Assembly (NCBI GenBank): GCA_030588935.1
Contig: JAUUWR010000018.1
Coordinates: 1 to 14,342 of the forward strand
Direction of reading: 5' to 3'
Source of the DNA: a bacterium
GTDB taxonomy: Archaea > Nanobdellota > Nanobdellia > Pacearchaeales > GW2011-AR1
DNA length: 14,342 bases
This document shows positions 12,991 to 14,342 of the stretch, piece after piece. The position numbers and the translations under genes are program-made. The notes beneath the pieces were generated by a model, which saw only the letters and a program-made list of their open reading frames with translations, was not told where the DNA came from and did no database searches. The number at the start of each line of letters is the position of its first letter. Within the stretch, counting starts at the first letter, position 1.

Positions 12991-14342
12991 ATGTTAACTA
13001 AAAAAGCAAAATTATATTTTGGGATTGTGTTAGTTATAAGTTTATTAATTATTGGGTTGGTGATTGCTCAATCATGGCCGGCATTTAATGTGTGCTGTGA
13101 AAAAACTGAGAAAGGTGCCTGGTGCCAGAATACTTTAGAAGAAAATTGTGCTAAGGGTTTTAGGCAGACTCCGACTTCGTGCGAGGCAACAAGCTTTTGC
13201 AAGCAAGGCTGCTGTTATGACAGCCAGCAAGGATTGTGCATGGAAAACACTCCTCAGAAAGTTTGCAATGATAACGAGGGAACCTGGTTAGATGACAAAG
13301 AGTGCAACATTCCCCAATGTGATTTAGGCTGCTGTGTTTTAGGAACTCAGGCAAGTTTTGTAACCTTAACAAGATGCAAGACTCTTTCAGGATTATATGG
13401 GTTAGAAACTAATTTTAGAAATGATATTAATGATGAGGCGACTTGTATTGCTATTGCTGCTTCGCAGGACCAGGGAGCTTGTGTTTATGAATTTGATTAC
13501 CAAAGAACCTGCAGGTTTACAACAAGAGGAGAGTGCAGGGTGGATGAAAGAGGCAATGTAACAGCAGGAGCTGAGTTTTTTAAAGATTATTTATGTTCTG
13601 CAGAAGAGCTTGCTACTAATTGCGGGCCTTCTACTAAGACAACCTGTGTTGAAGGCAAAGACGAAGTTTATTTTTTAGATACTTGCGGAAACCCTGCTAA
13701 TATTTATGATGCTTCTAAAGTAAATGATAAGTCTTACTGGATGAAAACAATAGATAAGAATGAGACTTGTGTGTTAAGGGATGATTTTAAAAATAATGAT
13801 GCTTGTGGAAATTGTGATTATTTTGGAGGGAGTATTTGTTCAAAAGGACCAGCTGATTTTGGATATTATTTTTGCGAGGATTTAAGATGTAAAATAGATG
13901 GGAAAATCTGGGAAAATGGGGAAAGCTGGTGTATTTATGACAGCAATGTTGGTGAAGGAGTTGATGTTGTTGGAAGCCGGCATATTCGGCATGTTTGCAT
14001 TGCTGGAGAAGAAACAATAGAACCTTGTGCTGATTTTAGAAATGAAGTTTGTCTTGAAGGAGAAATTGAATCTGGTGGGATAACATTTAGAGAAGCTGCG
14101 TGCAGGGTTAATAGATGGAATGACTGTATTGACCAAGATGAAGAAGATGACTGCCTGAATACAGATAAAAGAGATTGTTATTGGTATGAGGGGTTGCATT
14201 TTACTGGATTAACCACAAGTACAACTGCTACAACTTCTGGTTCTGGACAGGTTTTTGGAGGAGGATTAACTGGACAGGCAATTTTTGGAGGAGGGGATGA
14301 AGGCAGTGAAGAAAAAGGTTCAGGGGTGCAGATGGGTGGAGG
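12991..14342 (+). CDS. Large cysteine-rich exported protein, module copy 2 (3' end outside window)
   Basis: The reading frame is open from ATG at 12991 to the window end, giving 450 codons with no stop. An N-terminal signal or anchor (about 8-27, ending VIAQ) is followed by a cysteine-rich region homologous to residues 49-380 of the 1143-residue protein. Shared blocks are VCCEKTEKGAWC (34-45), FCKQGCCYD, CDLGCCVLG (110-118), NGESWC (309-314), DVVGSRHIRHVC (325-336), EEtIEPC and EAACRVNRW. At about 405-450 a low-complexity Gly/Thr/Ser linker containing GLTGQAIFGGG replaces the continuing cysteine-rich region of copy 1. The full length is unknown, but membrane and Ig-like parts like those of copy 1 may follow. 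It is 1 nt downstream of the small membrane protein gene. Confidence 0.85.
   Translation, partial: MLTKKAKLYFGIVLVISLLIIGLVIAQSWPAFNVCCEKTEKGAWCQNTLEENCAKGFRQTPTSCEATSFCKQGCCYDSQQGLCMENTPQKVCNDNEGTWLDDKECNIPQCDLGCCVLGTQASFVTLTRCKTLSGLYGLETNFRNDINDEATCIAIAASQDQGACVYEFDYQRTCRFTTRGECRVDERGNVTAGAEFFKDYLCSAEELATNCGPSTKTTCVEGKDEVYFLDTCGNPANIYDASKVNDKSYWMKTIDKNETCVLRDDFKNNDACGNCDYFGGSICSKGPADFGYYFCEDLRCKIDGKIWENGESWCIYDSNVGEGVDVVGSRHIRHVCIAGEETIEPCADFRNEVCLEGEIESGGITFREAACRVNRWNDCIDQDEEDDCLNTDKRDCYWYEGLHFTGLTTSTTATTSGSGQVFGGGLTGQAIFGGGDEGSEEKGSGVQMGG

Noticed and set aside
13160..14199. Several minus-strand open frames opposite the last gene
   Set aside because: The plus-strand frame is open for 450 codons and clearly homologous to the gene at 7672, so these are shadows.

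Overview
The window is AT-rich and looks like part of a small-genome (DPANN-type) archaeal chromosome, possibly from the Woesearchaeota/Pacearchaeota group. This placement is an inference. It rests on a typical archaeal sliding clamp (PCNA), archaeal TATA boxes about 25 nt upstream of near-leaderless starts, prepilin-like (class III) N-termini, and a large share of secreted, cysteine-rich, hypothetical proteins. TGA is used as an ordinary stop, so the standard code applies.

Left region (1-5135): a tightly packed plus-strand run, probably one operon, of exported proteins. It holds the end of a charged coiled-coil protein, a secreted 26-cysteine protein, a membrane-anchored DUF333-like protein, a papain-family (C1A) cysteine peptidase that lacks a propeptide and carries a long adhesin-like tail, and a membrane-anchored fibre or stalk protein. 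Several of these genes have strong Shine-Dalgarno sequences. Together they look like a cell-surface proteolysis and adhesion set.

Middle region (5136-6796): the PCNA gene with its own TATA box, a short-gap downstream Nudix-fold protein whose Nudix box is degenerate, and a 62-residue winged-helix regulator whose start lies inside a 13-bp inverted repeat.

Right region (6797-14342): two diverged copies of a module made of a prepilin-like membrane protein of about 254 residues and a very cysteine-rich exported protein. Copy 1 is complete (6797-7558 and 7672-11103). Copy 2 (11771-12538 and 12991 to the window end) is interrupted by a terminator-like hairpin and a small three-helix membrane protein, and its large gene runs off the window. 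A minus-strand lipoprotein lies between the copies. The family is not one I can name. It is the best candidate here for an undescribed surface system, perhaps a disulfide-stabilised envelope assembly.

No rRNA, tRNA, CRISPR array, insertion sequence or transposase was seen, and no gene-free stretch exceeds 300 bases.
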